Below are positions 1 through 9,917 of a stretch of DNA of 64,000 nt, piece after piece. This DNA comes from Bog-473 sp963751335. Its GTDB lineage: Bacteria; Actinomycetota; Acidimicrobiia; Acidimicrobiales; RAAP-2. The stretch's first letter is position 1; each line of letters starts with the position of its first letter. Under the pieces are notes generated by a model. The model was not told the origin of the DNA. It searched no databases and saw nothing but the letters and a program-made list of their open reading frames with translations. Made by a program: the position numbers and the translations under genes. The DNA is taken from contig CAVVUB010000001.1 of assembly GCA_963751335.1 (NCBI GenBank), positions 186,001-250,000 on the forward strand. Reading direction: 5' to 3'.

Positions 1-895
1 GGAAACCGGCCAGCATCTCGTCGAAGGCGACACGTCCGATGGCGATCATGAGCGCGAAGCCGATGGCCGAGTCGTAGCTGTAGCGACCGCCGACCCAGTC
101 CCAGAACTCGAGCATGTTGGCGGTGTCGATGCCGAACTCGGCCACGGCCTTGGTGTTGGTCGAGACGGCGATGAAGTGCTTGGCCACGGCGTCATCGCCG
201 GCGGCGTCCCCCAGCCCGGCGAGGAGCCAGTCCCGGGCGGCCGCCGCGTTGGTCAGCGTCTCGAGGGTGGTGAACGTCTTGGAGCTGATGATGAACAGGG
301 TGGTGGCCGGGTCGAGGTCGTGGGTGGCCGCGTAGAGGTCGACGGGGTCGACGTTGGACACGAAGCGGCTGATCAGCCCGGGCATCGCCTCGTCGGCCAG
401 GGCTTCGGTGGCCATGGCCGGTCCCAGGTCGGAGCCGCCGATGCCGATGTTGACCACGGCCCGGATGCCCTGACCGGTGGCACCGACCCAGTGGCCGTCG
501 CGGATGCGCTCGGACAGGGAGCCCATCTTGTCGAGGACGGTGTGGACGTCGGCCGTGACGTCCTGGCCGTCGACCGTGAGCTTCTCGCTCGCCGGCATGC
601 GCAGCGCGACGTGGAGGACGGCGCGGTCCTCGGTCGTGTTGATGTGCTCGCCGGCGAACATGGCGTCGCGGCGGGCCTCCACGCCGGCCGCCTTGGCGAC
701 GTCGAGGAGGAGCGACATGGTCTCGTCGGTGATGCGCTGCTTGGAGTAGTCCAGGACGAGGTTGGCCGCGGTGGCGTTGAGGCGCTCGCCCCGACCGGGG
801 TCGTCGGCGAAGAGCTGCCGGAGGACGAGGTCCCGGCCGGCCTTCTCGTAGTGGGACTGCAGCGCCTTCCAGGCGGGAGTGGTCGTCAGGTCCAT
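1..895 (-). CDS. pgi: Glucose-6-phosphate isomerase, N-terminal part (cut by window edge)
   Basis: Interconverts glucose 6-phosphate and fructose 6-phosphate in the cytoplasm. The first 298 residues are visible, starting MDLTTTPAWKALQSHY; the rest lies beyond base 1. Family motifs seen in order are INTTEDRAVLHVALR, NIGIGGSDLGP, the sugar-phosphate-binding stretch FIISSKTFTTLETL and EFWDWVGGRYS, which is the PGI signature region. ATG at 895 is the first start matching the family N-terminus. The reading frame stays open upstream through the neighbouring hydrolase because that gene's 5' part lies in the same frame. The hydrolase stop (886) overlaps this start by 10 bases, so the two are probably co-transcribed. 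Identification is firm. Confidence 0.95.
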   Translation of the reverse strand, partial: MDLTTTPAWKALQSHYEKAGRDLVLRQLFADDPGRGERLNATAANLVLDYSKQRITDETMSLLLDVAKAAGVEARRDAMFAGEHINTTEDRAVLHVALRMPASEKLTVDGQDVTADVHTVLDKMGSLSERIRDGHWVGATGQGIRAVVNIGIGGSDLGPAMATEALADEAMPGLISRFVSNVDPVDLYAATHDLDPATTLFIISSKTFTTLETLTNAAAARDWLLAGLGDAAGDDAVAKHFIAVSTNTKAVAEFGIDTANMLEFWDWVGGRYSYDSAIGFALMIAIGRVAFDEMLAGF

Positions 896-1714
896 GATGC
901 CGAATCTACGGGACCGACCAGAAAATCGACGATGACCGGCAGGGCCTCGGGGTCCTGGAGGAAGAAGCCGTGGCCGCCGTCGAAGAGGCGCAGGCGAGCG
1001 CCGGGAATGGAGCGGGCCAAGAACTCGCTGTTGGCGGCCGGTGCGATGCCGTCGTACTGGCCGCCGGCGACCAGGGTGGGGCAGCCGATGGTGCCGAGCC
1101 GGTCCGACGTGTCGTGGTGGCTCCGGGCCTCGAGCTGGAGGCGCAGGCCGGGGCCGGGCGAGGCGGCGGACGAGGCGAAGCGCTCGATGATCATTGCGGC
1201 CAGGTCCGGGTTGGCCGTCCGCCAGGCGTCGTCCCAACGGGTGTCCATCGAGCGCGAGGTGGGCGGCCGGGCCTTCGGCCGGGTCCATGTCGGCCAGCTC
1301 CTGGAGGGGATATGACGCGCCGCCCGCGCCCCCCGACGAGGTGCAGCACAGGGCGAGCCGGCGCACCCGCTTCGGATGCCTGATGGCCAGCTCCTGGGCC
1401 ACCATCCCGCCGAAGGAGATGCCGACGACCGCGCAGGAGTCCCAACCGACGAGGTCGAGCAGGGCGGCGGCATCGTCGGCATAGTCGGCCATGGTGTAGG
1501 GACCGTCGGGGACCGACGTCTGCCCGAGGCCGCGCTGGTCGTAGGACACCACCGCGAAGGCCTCGTTGAGGGCGCCATCGGCCATGCGGGGCTGATGGCG
1601 CAGATCACCTCCGGTGCCCGAGATGCACAGCAGGCGAACCGACGAGCCGTCAGCGGCGTCCCTGCCGGTCAGCTCGTAGTAGACGTCGATCCCGTTGACG
1701 TGGCCGAAGGGCAT
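886..1714 (-). pseudogene. Alpha/beta-fold hydrolase, broken by one +1 frameshift
   Basis: Two frames together give one 275-residue alpha/beta hydrolase. The first frame, from ATG 1714, reads MPFGHVNGIDVYYELTG and continues through the strand VVSYDQRGLGQTS and the nucleophile elbow VVGISFGGMVAQELA (Ser in GISFG). The second frame, ending at 886, supplies ANPDLAAMIIERF, the acid-residue strand TLVAGGQYDGIAP and the catalytic His region LFDGGHGFFLQDPEAL. The switch falls near 1245-1262. The total of 829 nt is one base more than a multiple of three, so one extra base explains it. All triad regions are intact, so this is either a sequencing indel or a very recent pseudogene. Substrate unknown; 3-oxoadipate enol-lactonase-like hydrolases share this layout. 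Confidence 0.75.
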
Positions 1715-1758
1715 CCGGCGAGCGTACCGGGAGTCGGTCCGACGGGGCCGAGGCTGCG

Positions 1759-2568
1759 ATGATGCCAGTCATGACGGACTCGTTGTTCTCCGGTTCGGTG
1801 GCTGAGGGGTATCGAGCCCATCTCGAGTCGGTGATCTTCGAACCGTGGGCCGACGAGCTCGTCCAATTCGCCGGTGTGGCGCCGGGCCGCGTCGTGCTCG
1901 ACGTGGCCGCCGGGACGGGCGCGGTGACGCGGGCGGCGGCCCGGGCGACCGGTCCCGCGGGCCGGGTGGTGGCCTGCGACGTCAGCGAGGACATGCTGGC
2001 CCAGGTGGTGCGGGGCGACGAGCCGTCCGTCGTGGAGACCGTGGTGAGCTCGGCCACCGCGCTCGACTTGGCGGCCGGCACCGTCGACGTCGTGCTGTGC
2101 CAGCAGGGCCTGCAGTTCATCGCCGACCGGGCCGCCGCCGTGGGCGAGATGCGACGGGTCCTGCGCCCGTCGGGGCGGGTCGCCGCCGCGGTGTGGCTGG
2201 CCGGCACCCCGCTCCACCCTTTCGAGCTCTACGGGGAGGTGATCCGGGCGGCGGGTTTCGACGAGGCCTTCTTCGGCGGCGTCGAGATGATCCGGCTTGT
2301 GATGTCCCCCGACGAGGTCGGGGCACTTCTGGCCGGGGGTGGCTTCGAGGACATCGAGGTGGAGACCCGTGAACTGTCCTTTCGCTGGGTCTCGCCGGCG
2401 GCCGGCGCCCGCGCCGTGGCGGGGACGCCCTTCGGGGGTTTCCTGGCGACACTCCCGACGGATCGCCTCGAGGCTGTCCTGACCGACCTGGAAGAGGCCG
2501 TCGCCGCGGCAACCGGACCGGACGGCGGCTTCACGATGTCGTCGGTGCTGGCGCGGGGAGTGGCTTGA
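1759..2568 (+). CDS. Class I SAM-dependent methyltransferase
   Basis: A 269-residue Rossmann-type methyltransferase. Motif I is VVLDVAAGTGAVTRAAA at about residues 46-62, followed by the acidic end of strand 2 (VACDVSEDML) and a motif IV-like strand (VDVVLCQQGLQFI). This is the UbiE/COQ5-like Methyltransf_11 pattern; the acceptor cannot be told. ATG 1759 and ATG 1771 (MTDSLFSGSVAEGY) are both possible; the second matches the usual start of the family better. It is divergent from the hydrolase at 1714, with only about 44 bases between them. Its stop lies 2 bases from the 3' end of gltD, so the two genes converge. Confidence 0.85.
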   Translation: MMPVMTDSLFSGSVAEGYRAHLESVIFEPWADELVQFAGVAPGRVVLDVAAGTGAVTRAAARATGPAGRVVACDVSEDMLAQVVRGDEPSVVETVVSSATALDLAAGTVDVVLCQQGLQFIADRAAAVGEMRRVLRPSGRVAAAVWLAGTPLHPFELYGEVIRAAGFDEAFFGGVEMIRLVMSPDEVGALLAGGGFEDIEVETRELSFRWVSPAAGARAVAGTPFGGFLATLPTDRLEAVLTDLEEAVAAATGPDGGFTMSSVLARGVA

Positions 2569-2570
2569 CG

Positions 2571-4112
2571 TCAGCGCAGGGCGAGCTGGCCCGGGGCGAT
2601 CGGCGCCGGCAGCGACGTCGTCCCCATGAGCCGACGGTCCACCGCCGCGGCGCACGAGCGGCCCTCGGCGATGGCCCAGACGATGAGGCTCTGACCCCGG
2701 GTCTGGTCGCCGCAGACGAAGACGCCTTCGACGTTGGTGGCCCAGTCGTCGTCCGCCACGACGGTCCCCCGGGGGGACACGTCCACGCCGAGCTCGGCCA
2801 CCGCGTTGCGGCGCTCGGTCCCCACGAAGCCCATGGCCAGCAGGACGAGCTCGCACTCGAGTTCGAATTCGGTGCCGGGCACCGCCTCGAAGACGGGGCG
2901 GCCGTCCTCGGTGCGGGCCTCGACCACGTGACCCCGCAGGGCCCGGACGGTGCCCGACCCGTCGTCCACGAACTCGGTCGTGGTCACCGAGAACAGGCGG
3001 CGACCGCCCTCCTCGTGGGCCGACGAGGTGCGCAGGATGAGGGGCCACTGCGGCCAGGGGTTGTCGAGCGCCCGGTCGCTGGGCGGCTCGGCCATGATCT
3101 CGAGCTGGTGCACCGAGGCCGCCCCCTGGCGGTGCGCCGTGCCCAGGCAGTCGGCACCGGTGTCACCGCCGCCGATGATGATGACGTGCTTGCCCCGGGC
3201 GTCGATGGGCGGGGCGACCAGCGCCCGCTCCTGGACCAGGTTGGAGGGCTTGAGGTACTCGAGGGCCAGATGGATGCCGTCGAGCTCCCGGCCCGGCACG
3301 GGCAGGTCCCGGGGCAGGGTGGCCCCACCGGCCAGGACGACGGCGTCGAAGGCGGCGTGCACCTCGGCCGCCGGCAGGACCCGGACGTCGGGCGCGCAGG
3401 CGGTGCCCGCTCCGCGCTCCTCCCCCGGCTCGGACGGGCCCTCGACCGGGGCGTGGTCGCCGCCCACCTGAGTCGAGCACTCGAAGACGACACCCTCGGC
3501 CTCGAGCTGGGCCAGACGGCGGTCCAGGACGGTCTTCTCCATTTTGAACTCGGGGATGCCGTAGCGCAGGAGCCCGCCCGGGCGCTCGGCGCGCTCGTAG
3601 ACGGTCACGGCGTGGCCGGCCCGGGCCAGCTGCTGCGCCGCGGCCAGGCCGGCCGGACCCGAGCCCACGACGGCCACCGCCCTGCCGGTGCGCACGGTCG
3701 GCAGCTCGGGGGTCACCCAACCCTCGTCCCACGCCCGCTCGACGATCTCGTACTCGATGCGCTCGATCGTCACCGGCAGCTCGTTGATGCCGAGCACGCA
3801 CGCCGCCTCGCAGGGTGCCGGGCAGAGCCGCCCGGTGAACTCGGGGAAGTTGTTCGTCGCGTGCAGGCGCTCCATGGCGCCGGGCCAGTCGTCGCGGTAC
3901 ACGAGGTCGTTCCACTCGGGGATGAGGTTCCCGAGGGGGCAGCCTTCGTGACAGAAGGGGATGCCGCAGTCCATGCAGCGGGCGCCCTGCTGCTTGGTCG
4001 CCTCCTCGCCAAAGGGCTCGTAGACCTCGCGCCAATCCCTCAGCCGGACCGACACCGGCCGGCGCCGGGGCAGCGAGCGTCCGAACTCGAGGAACCCGGT
4101 CGGCTTACCCAT
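2571..4112 (-). CDS. gltD: Glutamate synthase (NADPH) small subunit
   Basis: The beta subunit passes electrons from NADPH through FAD and Fe-S centres to GltB for glutamate formation from glutamine and 2-oxoglutarate. The 513 residues start MGKPTGFLEFGR, as usual. Cysteines for the 4Fe-4S clusters are in CMDCGIPFCHEGCPLGN and CPAPCEAACVLG. The FAD site is VAVVGSGPAGLAAAQQLA, the NADPH site is HVIIIGGGDTGADCLG, and the late FAD motif is GVFVCGDQTRGQSLIV. Odd: an extra hydrophilic stretch (about residues 217-240, rich in E, G and P) sits between strands and is absent from most GltD. ATG 4112 overlaps the gltB stop by 8 bases, indicating translational coupling. Confidence 0.97.
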   Translation of the reverse strand: MGKPTGFLEFGRSLPRRRPVSVRLRDWREVYEPFGEEATKQQGARCMDCGIPFCHEGCPLGNLIPEWNDLVYRDDWPGAMERLHATNNFPEFTGRLCPAPCEAACVLGINELPVTIERIEYEIVERAWDEGWVTPELPTVRTGRAVAVVGSGPAGLAAAQQLARAGHAVTVYERAERPGGLLRYGIPEFKMEKTVLDRRLAQLEAEGVVFECSTQVGGDHAPVEGPSEPGEERGAGTACAPDVRVLPAAEVHAAFDAVVLAGGATLPRDLPVPGRELDGIHLALEYLKPSNLVQERALVAPPIDARGKHVIIIGGGDTGADCLGTAHRQGAASVHQLEIMAEPPSDRALDNPWPQWPLILRTSSAHEEGGRRLFSVTTTEFVDDGSGTVRALRGHVVEARTEDGRPVFEAVPGTEFELECELVLLAMGFVGTERRNAVAELGVDVSPRGTVVADDDWATNVEGVFVCGDQTRGQSLIVWAIAEGRSCAAAVDRRLMGTTSLPAPIAPGQLALR

Positions 4113-7100
4113 GGGCGGCCTCCATCACGGCCTGGTCGATCGGGCGCCCCTGGCTCTCGGCCAGCCTCGTCGCCTCGAGGATGCGCCGATAGTCCCGGGG
4201 CATCACCTTCACGAACTCCCGCACTTCGCGCTCCCACGATGCCAACAGGCGGGCGGCCACGGGCGAGTCGGTCTCGGCGGCGTGGCGTTGCACCAGCAGG
4301 CGCACCTGCTCGCTGTCCTCGTCGTCGAGGGGCTCCACATCCACGTCGGCGTCGTTGACGCGCACCCCGAAGGTCCGCCCCGGGTCGTAGAGGTAGGCCA
4401 CCCCGCCCGACATGCCGGCGGCAAAGTTGCGTCCGGTCGGCCCGAGCACGACGACCAGCCCTCCGGTCATGTACTCGCACCCGTGGTCCCCCACGCCCTC
4501 GACCACCGCGGTGGCCCCCGAGTTGCGCACACAGAAGCGCTCCCCCACCTGGCCCCGGATGAAGACCTCACCCGCCGTGGCGCCGTAGAGGATGACGTTG
4601 CCGGCGATGATCTGCTCCTCGGCCACGAAGGGCGAGTCCGCCGGCGGGCGCACCACGAGGCGACCCCCGGAGAGGCCCTTGCCGAAGTAGTCGTTGGCAT
4701 CGCCCCAGAGCCGCATGGTCATGCCCCTGGGCACGAAGGCGCCGAAGCTCTGCCCGGCCGAACCGGTGAAGGTCAACGAGATGGTGTCCTCGGGCAGCCC
4801 GGCCCCGCCGAAGCGCTTCGAGATCTCCGACCCGAGCAGCGTCCCGACGGTGCGGTCCACGTTGGCGATGGGCAACTCGACCGAGACCGGCGCCCCCGAA
4901 TTCAGCGCCGGGGCGCAGGCCGCCATGAAGGCGTGGTCGAGCGCCTTCTCCAGCCCGTGGTCCTGCAGCCGGCTCTGGCGGCGCCCCATCTCGGGCGCCA
5001 CGTCGGGCTCGGCCAGTACGGAGGAGAGGTCGAGCCCGGCGGCTTTCCAGTGGGAGACCGCCGCGTCGGTGTCGAGCAGATCGACGCGGCCGATTGCCTC
5101 ATCCAACGAACGCAAGCCGAGCGCGGCCAGGTGCTCGCGCACCTCCTCCGCGATGTACTCGAAGAAGGTCACGACGAACTCGGGCTCGCCGCTGAACTTG
5201 GCCCGCAGCTCGGGCTTCTGGGTGGCGATGCCGACGGGACACGTATCGAGGTGGCAGACCCGCATCATGATGCAACCCGACACGACGAGCGGCGCCGTGG
5301 CGAAGCCGTACTCCTCGGCCCCGAGCAGGGCCCCGATGACCACGTCGCGCCCCGTCTTCAGCTGGCCGTCGACCTGGACGACGATGCGGTCGCGCAGTCC
5401 GTTGACGAGCAGGGTCTGCTGCGTCTCGGCCAGGCCGATCTCCCAGGGGATGCCGGCGTGCTTCAGCGACGTCAGCGGCGCCGCGCCCGTGCCGCCGTCG
5501 TGCCCCGAGATGAGGACGACGTCGGAGTGCGCCTTGGCCACGCCCGCCGCCACCGTGCCCACGCCGACCTCGGCCACCAGCTTCACGTGGACCCGGGCGG
5601 CCGGGTTGGACGACTTGAGGTCGTGGATCAGCTGGGCGATGTCCTCGATGGAGTAGATGTCGTGGTGGGGCGGCGGCGAAATGAGGCCGACGCCGGGCGT
5701 CGAGTTGCGGGTGCGGGCGATCCACGGCCAGATCTTGGCGCCCGGGAGCTGGCCGCCCTCGCCGGGCTTGGCCCCCTGCGAGATCTTGATCTGCAGGTCG
5801 TCCGCATTGACCAGGTACTCGCCGGTCACGCCGAAGCGCCCCGACGCCACCTGCTTGATGGCCGAGCGCCGCAGGTCCCCGTTCTCGTCGGGCGTGAAGC
5901 GGTCCGGGTCCTCGCCGCCCTCGCCCGTGTTGGACCGCCCGCCCAGGCGGTTCATGGCGATGGCCAGCGTCTCGTGGGCTTCGGCCGAGATGGAGCCGTA
6001 GGACATGGCGCCGGTCGAGAAGCGCGTGACGATGTCGGCCACCGACTCGACCTCGTCGATCGGGACGGGGCCGCCGGCGGCCGGGCGCAGGCGCATGAGG
6101 CCGCGCAGGGTCCCCAGCTTGGACGCCTGGTCGTCGACGGCCGACGTGTACTCCTTGAAGATGGAGTACTGCTTGGAGCGGGTGGCGTGCTGCAACTTGA
6201 ACACGGTGCGCGGATTGAAGAGATGGAACTCTCCTTCGCGGCGCCACTGGTACTCGCCGCCCACCTCGAGCTCGCGGTGGGCCCGCTCGGTCGGGCGGGT
6301 CTCGTGGGCGGCCCGGTGCCTCGTCGCCACCTCGGCCGCCAGGACGGAGAGACCGACGCCGCCGATGCGCGAGGACGTCCCGGTGAAGTACTCGTCGACG
6401 AGCGGCCCGTCGAGACCGATCGCTTCGAAGACCTGAGCCCCCGTGTACGAGGCCACCGTCGAGATCCCCATCTTCGACATCACCTTGAGCACGCCCTTGC
6501 AGCAGGCCTTGATGTAGTTGCGTCGGGCCTGGCGGGGCGAGACGCCCTCGAGCAGGCCCTCGGAGATCATGTCGTCGATGGAGTCGAGGGCCAGGTACGG
6601 GTTGACCGCCGCCGCCCCGAAGCCGATGAGCAGCGCCATGTGGTGGACCTCGCGGGCGTCGCCCGTCTCGATCACCAGGCCGACCTTGGTCCGCGTCTTC
6701 TCCCGGACCAGGTGGTGGTGCACGGCCGCCGTCAGCAGCAGCGAGGGGATGGGCGCCCACTCCGCCGTGGCGTTGCGGTCGGACAACACGATCAGGTTGG
6801 CCCCCTCCGCGATGGCCTCGGAGACCCGCCGCCGCACCTCCTCGATGGCCCGGCGCAGCGCCTCGCCTCCGGCCTCCGTCGGCAGCCCGGCCGCGCCGGC
6901 CTGGCCCACCTCGAAGAGCCCGTCGATGGCGAAGGCCTTGAAGCCGGGCGTCTCGCCGTGCTCGTTGACGTACATCAACTTGGCCAGGTCGTCGCGGTCG
7001 ATGACGGGCAGGGGCAGAAGGATCTGGCGGCAGGCGCCCTGGCTGGCCGCCAGCAGGTTGGCCTCGGGACCGATGGTGGCCGACAGCGAGGTCACCAGTT

Positions 7101-8667
7101 CCTCGCGGATGGCGTCGAGGGGCGGGTTGGTCACCTGGGCGAAGAGCTGGGTGAAGTAGTCGTAGAGCAGGCGGGCGCGGTCGGAGAGGACGGCGATGGA
7201 CGTGTCCGAGCCCATGGAGCCGAGCGGCTCGCCACCGCTCCGGGCCATCGGCGCCACGATGATCCGCAGCTCCTCGGTGGTGTAGCCGAACAGGCGCTGC
7301 TGGGTGACCACCCGCCCGTGCTGGGGGGTGAGCATGGTGCGGGCCGGCAGCTCGTCCAGACGGACCTGGTCGGTGGCCAGCCACTGGTCGTAGGGGTGCT
7401 CGGCGGCCAGCTCGGCCTTGATCTCCTCGTCCTCGACCAGACGGCCCTTGGCCGTGTCGACCAGGAACATGCGGCCGGGCTGGAGGCGCCCCTTGCGCAC
7501 GACCCGTTCGGGGGCGATGTCGAGGACGCCGACCTCGCTGGCCAGGACGACCAGGCCGTCGTCGGTGACCCAGTATCGAGCCGGGCGCAGGCCGTTGCGG
7601 TCGAGGACGGCCCCGACCACGGTGCCATCGGTGAAGGTGACGGCGGCCGGACCGTCCCAGGGCTCCATGAGCGAGGCGTGATAGCGGTAGAAGGCCCGAC
7701 GGGCCTCGTCCATGGTGGCGTGGTTCTCCCAGGCCTCGGGAATCATCATGAGGACGGCGTGGGGCAGCGAGCGCCCGCCCAGGTGCAGCAGCTCGAGCAC
7801 CTCGTCGAAGGAGGCCGAGTCGCTGGCCCCTGGCGTGCAGACCGGGTAGAGGCGCGCCAGGTCCCCCTCGATCAGGGGGGTCGAGAGGAGGGCCTCTCGG
7901 GCCCGCATCCAGTTGCGGTTGCCGGCCAGGGTGTTGATCTCCCCGTTGTGGGCCAGGTAGCGGTACGGGTGGGCCAGGGGCCAGCTCGGGAAGGTGTTGG
8001 TCGAGAAGCGGGAGTGGACCAGGGCGAGGCCCGACTCGAAGCGGGGATCGCGCAGGTCGGTGAAGAACGTGCGCAGCTGCTCGGACGTGAGCATGCCCTT
8101 GTAGACCAGGGTGCGGGCGGACAGGGACGGGAAGTACAACCCGTCGACGGCGTGCTCGGCCCGCTTGCGCAGGACGAAGGCCCGGCGTTCGAGGACCATG
8201 CTGTCGGGAGGAATGTCCGTCGGCGCCACGAAGACCTGCTCGATCCGGGGCATCGCCCCGAGCGCCGTCTTGCCCAGGCCGTCCGGTTCGGTGGGCACCA
8301 CCCGCCACCCGAGGACGCCGAGGCCCTCTTCGGCGGCCAGCCGCTCGACCACCGACCGGGCCTTGTGGGCGTCGTCGTCGTCGACGGGCAGGAAGGTCAA
8401 CCCGACCGCGTACCCGCCACACGCCGGCAACGAGAACCCGGCGTCCGCCACCGCCGCCGACAGGAACCGGTGCGGGACCTGCACCAGGATCCCCGCCCCG
8501 TCACCCGTCTCCACCTCGGCGCCCGAGGCGCCCCGGTGGGCCAGCCGCTCGAGCACGGTGAGGCCACGGTCGACGATGTCGTGGTCGGCGCGGCCGTGCA
8601 GGTCGGCCACCATGCCGACGCCACAGGCGTCGTGCTCGTATGCCGGGTCGTAGAGGCCAGAGGCCAT
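4105..8667 (-). CDS. gltB: Glutamate synthase (NADPH) large subunit
   Basis: The alpha subunit has an N-terminal Ntn glutaminase domain, a central domain, an FMN-binding TIM-barrel synthase domain and a C-terminal GXGXG beta-helix; 1520 residues fits the family. The start at ATG 8667 gives MASGLYDPAYEHDACGVGM, so the catalytic Cys becomes residue 1 after removal of a 14-residue propeptide. A strong Shine-Dalgarno GGAAGGA lies at 8673-8679. An in-frame start at 8796 would add an odd 43-residue leader and is rejected. The 3Fe-4S cysteines are in CIMMRVCHLDTCPVGIATQ. The gene is divergent from thiO, sharing about 130 bases of upstream DNA. Confidence 0.97.
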   Translation of the reverse strand: MASGLYDPAYEHDACGVGMVADLHGRADHDIVDRGLTVLERLAHRGASGAEVETGDGAGILVQVPHRFLSAAVADAGFSLPACGGYAVGLTFLPVDDDDAHKARSVVERLAAEEGLGVLGWRVVPTEPDGLGKTALGAMPRIEQVFVAPTDIPPDSMVLERRAFVLRKRAEHAVDGLYFPSLSARTLVYKGMLTSEQLRTFFTDLRDPRFESGLALVHSRFSTNTFPSWPLAHPYRYLAHNGEINTLAGNRNWMRAREALLSTPLIEGDLARLYPVCTPGASDSASFDEVLELLHLGGRSLPHAVLMMIPEAWENHATMDEARRAFYRYHASLMEPWDGPAAVTFTDGTVVGAVLDRNGLRPARYWVTDDGLVVLASEVGVLDIAPERVVRKGRLQPGRMFLVDTAKGRLVEDEEIKAELAAEHPYDQWLATDQVRLDELPARTMLTPQHGRVVTQQRLFGYTTEELRIIVAPMARSGGEPLGSMGSDTSIAVLSDRARLLYDYFTQLFAQVTNPPLDAIREELVTSLSATIGPEANLLAASQGACRQILLPLPVIDRDDLAKLMYVNEHGETPGFKAFAIDGLFEVGQAGAAGLPTEAGGEALRRAIEEVRRRVSEAIAEGANLIVLSDRNATAEWAPIPSLLLTAAVHHHLVREKTRTKVGLVIETGDAREVHHMALLIGFGAAAVNPYLALDSIDDMISEGLLEGVSPRQARRNYIKACCKGVLKVMSKMGISTVASYTGAQVFEAIGLDGPLVDEYFTGTSSRIGGVGLSVLAAEVATRHRAAHETRPTERAHRELEVGGEYQWRREGEFHLFNPRTVFKLQHATRSKQYSIFKEYTSAVDDQASKLGTLRGLMRLRPAAGGPVPIDEVESVADIVTRFSTGAMSYGSISAEAHETLAIAMNRLGGRSNTGEGGEDPDRFTPDENGDLRRSAIKQVASGRFGVTGEYLVNADDLQIKISQGAKPGEGGQLPGAKIWPWIARTRNSTPGVGLISPPPHHDIYSIEDIAQLIHDLKSSNPAARVHVKLVAEVGVGTVAAGVAKAHSDVVLISGHDGGTGAAPLTSLKHAGIPWEIGLAETQQTLLVNGLRDRIVVQVDGQLKTGRDVVIGALLGAEEYGFATAPLVVSGCIMMRVCHLDTCPVGIATQKPELRAKFSGEPEFVVTFFEYIAEEVREHLAALGLRSLDEAIGRVDLLDTDAAVSHWKAAGLDLSSVLAEPDVAPEMGRRQSRLQDHGLEKALDHAFMAACAPALNSGAPVSVELPIANVDRTVGTLLGSEISKRFGGAGLPEDTISLTFTGSAGQSFGAFVPRGMTMRLWGDANDYFGKGLSGGRLVVRPPADSPFVAEEQIIAGNVILYGATAGEVFIRGQVGERFCVRNSGATAVVEGVGDHGCEYMTGGLVVVLGPTGRNFAAGMSGGVAYLYDPGRTFGVRVNDADVDVEPLDDEDSEQVRLLVQRHAAETDSPVAARLLASWEREVREFVKVMPRDYRRILEATRLAESQGRPIDQAVMEAAHG

Positions 8668-8798
8668 CGGCGTCCTTCCGTGTGGTCCGAACGAGAACGA
8701 GTGAACGAGGTGCAAGGAACCGGGACGACGTTGGCCCGTTGGGTGCCCGAAAGGGCGAAGGTCAAGAATACACGACCGCACTCGTAGGCTGATCAACG

Positions 8799-9917
8799 GT
8801 GCCCGCCCCGCCCCGCCCCCCGTCGTCGCAGGTCGCCGTGCACGTCGTCGGCGGCGGCGTCATCGGCCTGGCCTGCGCCTGGCGATTGTCACAGAACGGT
8901 CACACCGTGACGGTGATCGCCCCCCGACCCGGCGGCCCCGACGGCGCATCGCACGTCGCCGCCGGCATGTTGGCGCCGGTGACCGAAGCCCAGTTCGGCG
9001 AGTCGGCCCTCACCGCCCTGCTGATCGAGGGGGCCGCCCACTGGCCGACCTTCGCCACCGAACTCGCCAGCGCCTGGGGCCGCGCCGATGCGGCTGCACT
9101 CGGCTACGACACGACCGGGACGGTCACGGTGGCGCTCGATGCGTCCGACCGCGCCCATCTCGACGACCTCTTGGCCTACCAGCACTCGCTCGGCCTGACC
9201 GCGCACCGGCGCAGCGCCTCGGAGTGCCGCCGACTGGTGCCGGCCCTGAGCCCGACGCTGCGGGGCGGGATCGAGGTGCCGGGTGACCACCACGTCGACA
9301 ACCGGGCTCTGCTGGGGGCCTTGGTCGAGGGCTGCCGGCGGGCCGGCGTGGCCTTCGTCGAGTCCTCGGTGCGCGCCGTCGAAGCCGGGCCCGTCCTCGT
9401 CCTGGCGGACGGCGACCGCCTCGGCACCGACCACGTCCTCCTGGCGGCCGGCGTCGGCCTCGACTCCATCGGCGGCCTCGAGGGCGCGGGCCTGCCCCCG
9501 CTGCGCCCGGTCAAGGGGCACGCCCTGCGTCTCGGTCCCGCCGCCGGCGCACCTCCCCTGCTCACCCGCACCGTGCGCGGGTTGGTGCGCGGGCACTCGA
9601 TCTACCTGGTTCCCCGGCCCGACGGCTCGCTCGTCGTGGGGGCCACCGTGGAGGAGCGGGGCGACACCACCGTGCAGGCGGGGGCGGTGCACGAGCTGCT
9701 GTGCGACGCCCGGGCCGTCGTGCCCGGGATCGACGAGCTGGAGTTGCTCGAGGCGTCTGCCGGCCTCCGTCCGGCGACGCCGGACAACACCCCCTGTATC
9801 GGCTGGACGGCGCTGGACGGGGTGGCCGTGGCCACCGGCCACTCCCGCAACGGCATCTTGCTGGCGCCCCTGACCGCGGCGGCCGTGGTGGATCTCCTGG
9901 ATCGTCGCCCGGCATGA
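8799..9917 (+). CDS. thiO: Glycine oxidase ThiO
   Basis: FAD-dependent oxidation of glycine to the imine used in making the thiazole of thiamine. The 372 residues carry the dinucleotide site VHVVGGGVIGLACAWRLS, the DAO-family glycine-rich segment HVAAGMLAPVTEAQFGE, and the C-terminal flavin motif SAGLRPATPDNTPCIGW followed by GHSRNGILLAPLTA. The start is GTG 8799; GTG 8838 would also keep the Rossmann strand. The stop overlaps thiS in an ATGA arrangement, which strongly supports ThiO over other D-amino-acid oxidases. No TPP riboswitch core (CUGAGA plus partner) was found in the 131 bases upstream. Confidence 0.9.
   Translation: MPAPPRPPSSQVAVHVVGGGVIGLACAWRLSQNGHTVTVIAPRPGGPDGASHVAAGMLAPVTEAQFGESALTALLIEGAAHWPTFATELASAWGRADAAALGYDTTGTVTVALDASDRAHLDDLLAYQHSLGLTAHRRSASECRRLVPALSPTLRGGIEVPGDHHVDNRALLGALVEGCRRAGVAFVESSVRAVEAGPVLVLADGDRLGTDHVLLAAGVGLDSIGGLEGAGLPPLRPVKGHALRLGPAAGAPPLLTRTVRGLVRGHSIYLVPRPDGSLVVGATVEERGDTTVQAGAVHELLCDARAVVPGIDELELLEASAGLRPATPDNTPCIGWTALDGVAVATGHSRNGILLAPLTAAAVVDLLDRRPA

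Noticed and set aside
4111..8787. Plus-strand open frame of 1558 codons opposite gltB
   Set aside because: It is the antisense shadow of a high-GC gene; its translation is Arg/Gly/His-rich without motifs, while the minus strand is clearly GltB.
8668..8798. TPP riboswitch upstream of thiO
   Set aside because: The conserved CUGAGA and its partner elements are absent, and the region mainly serves as gltB leader on the other strand.
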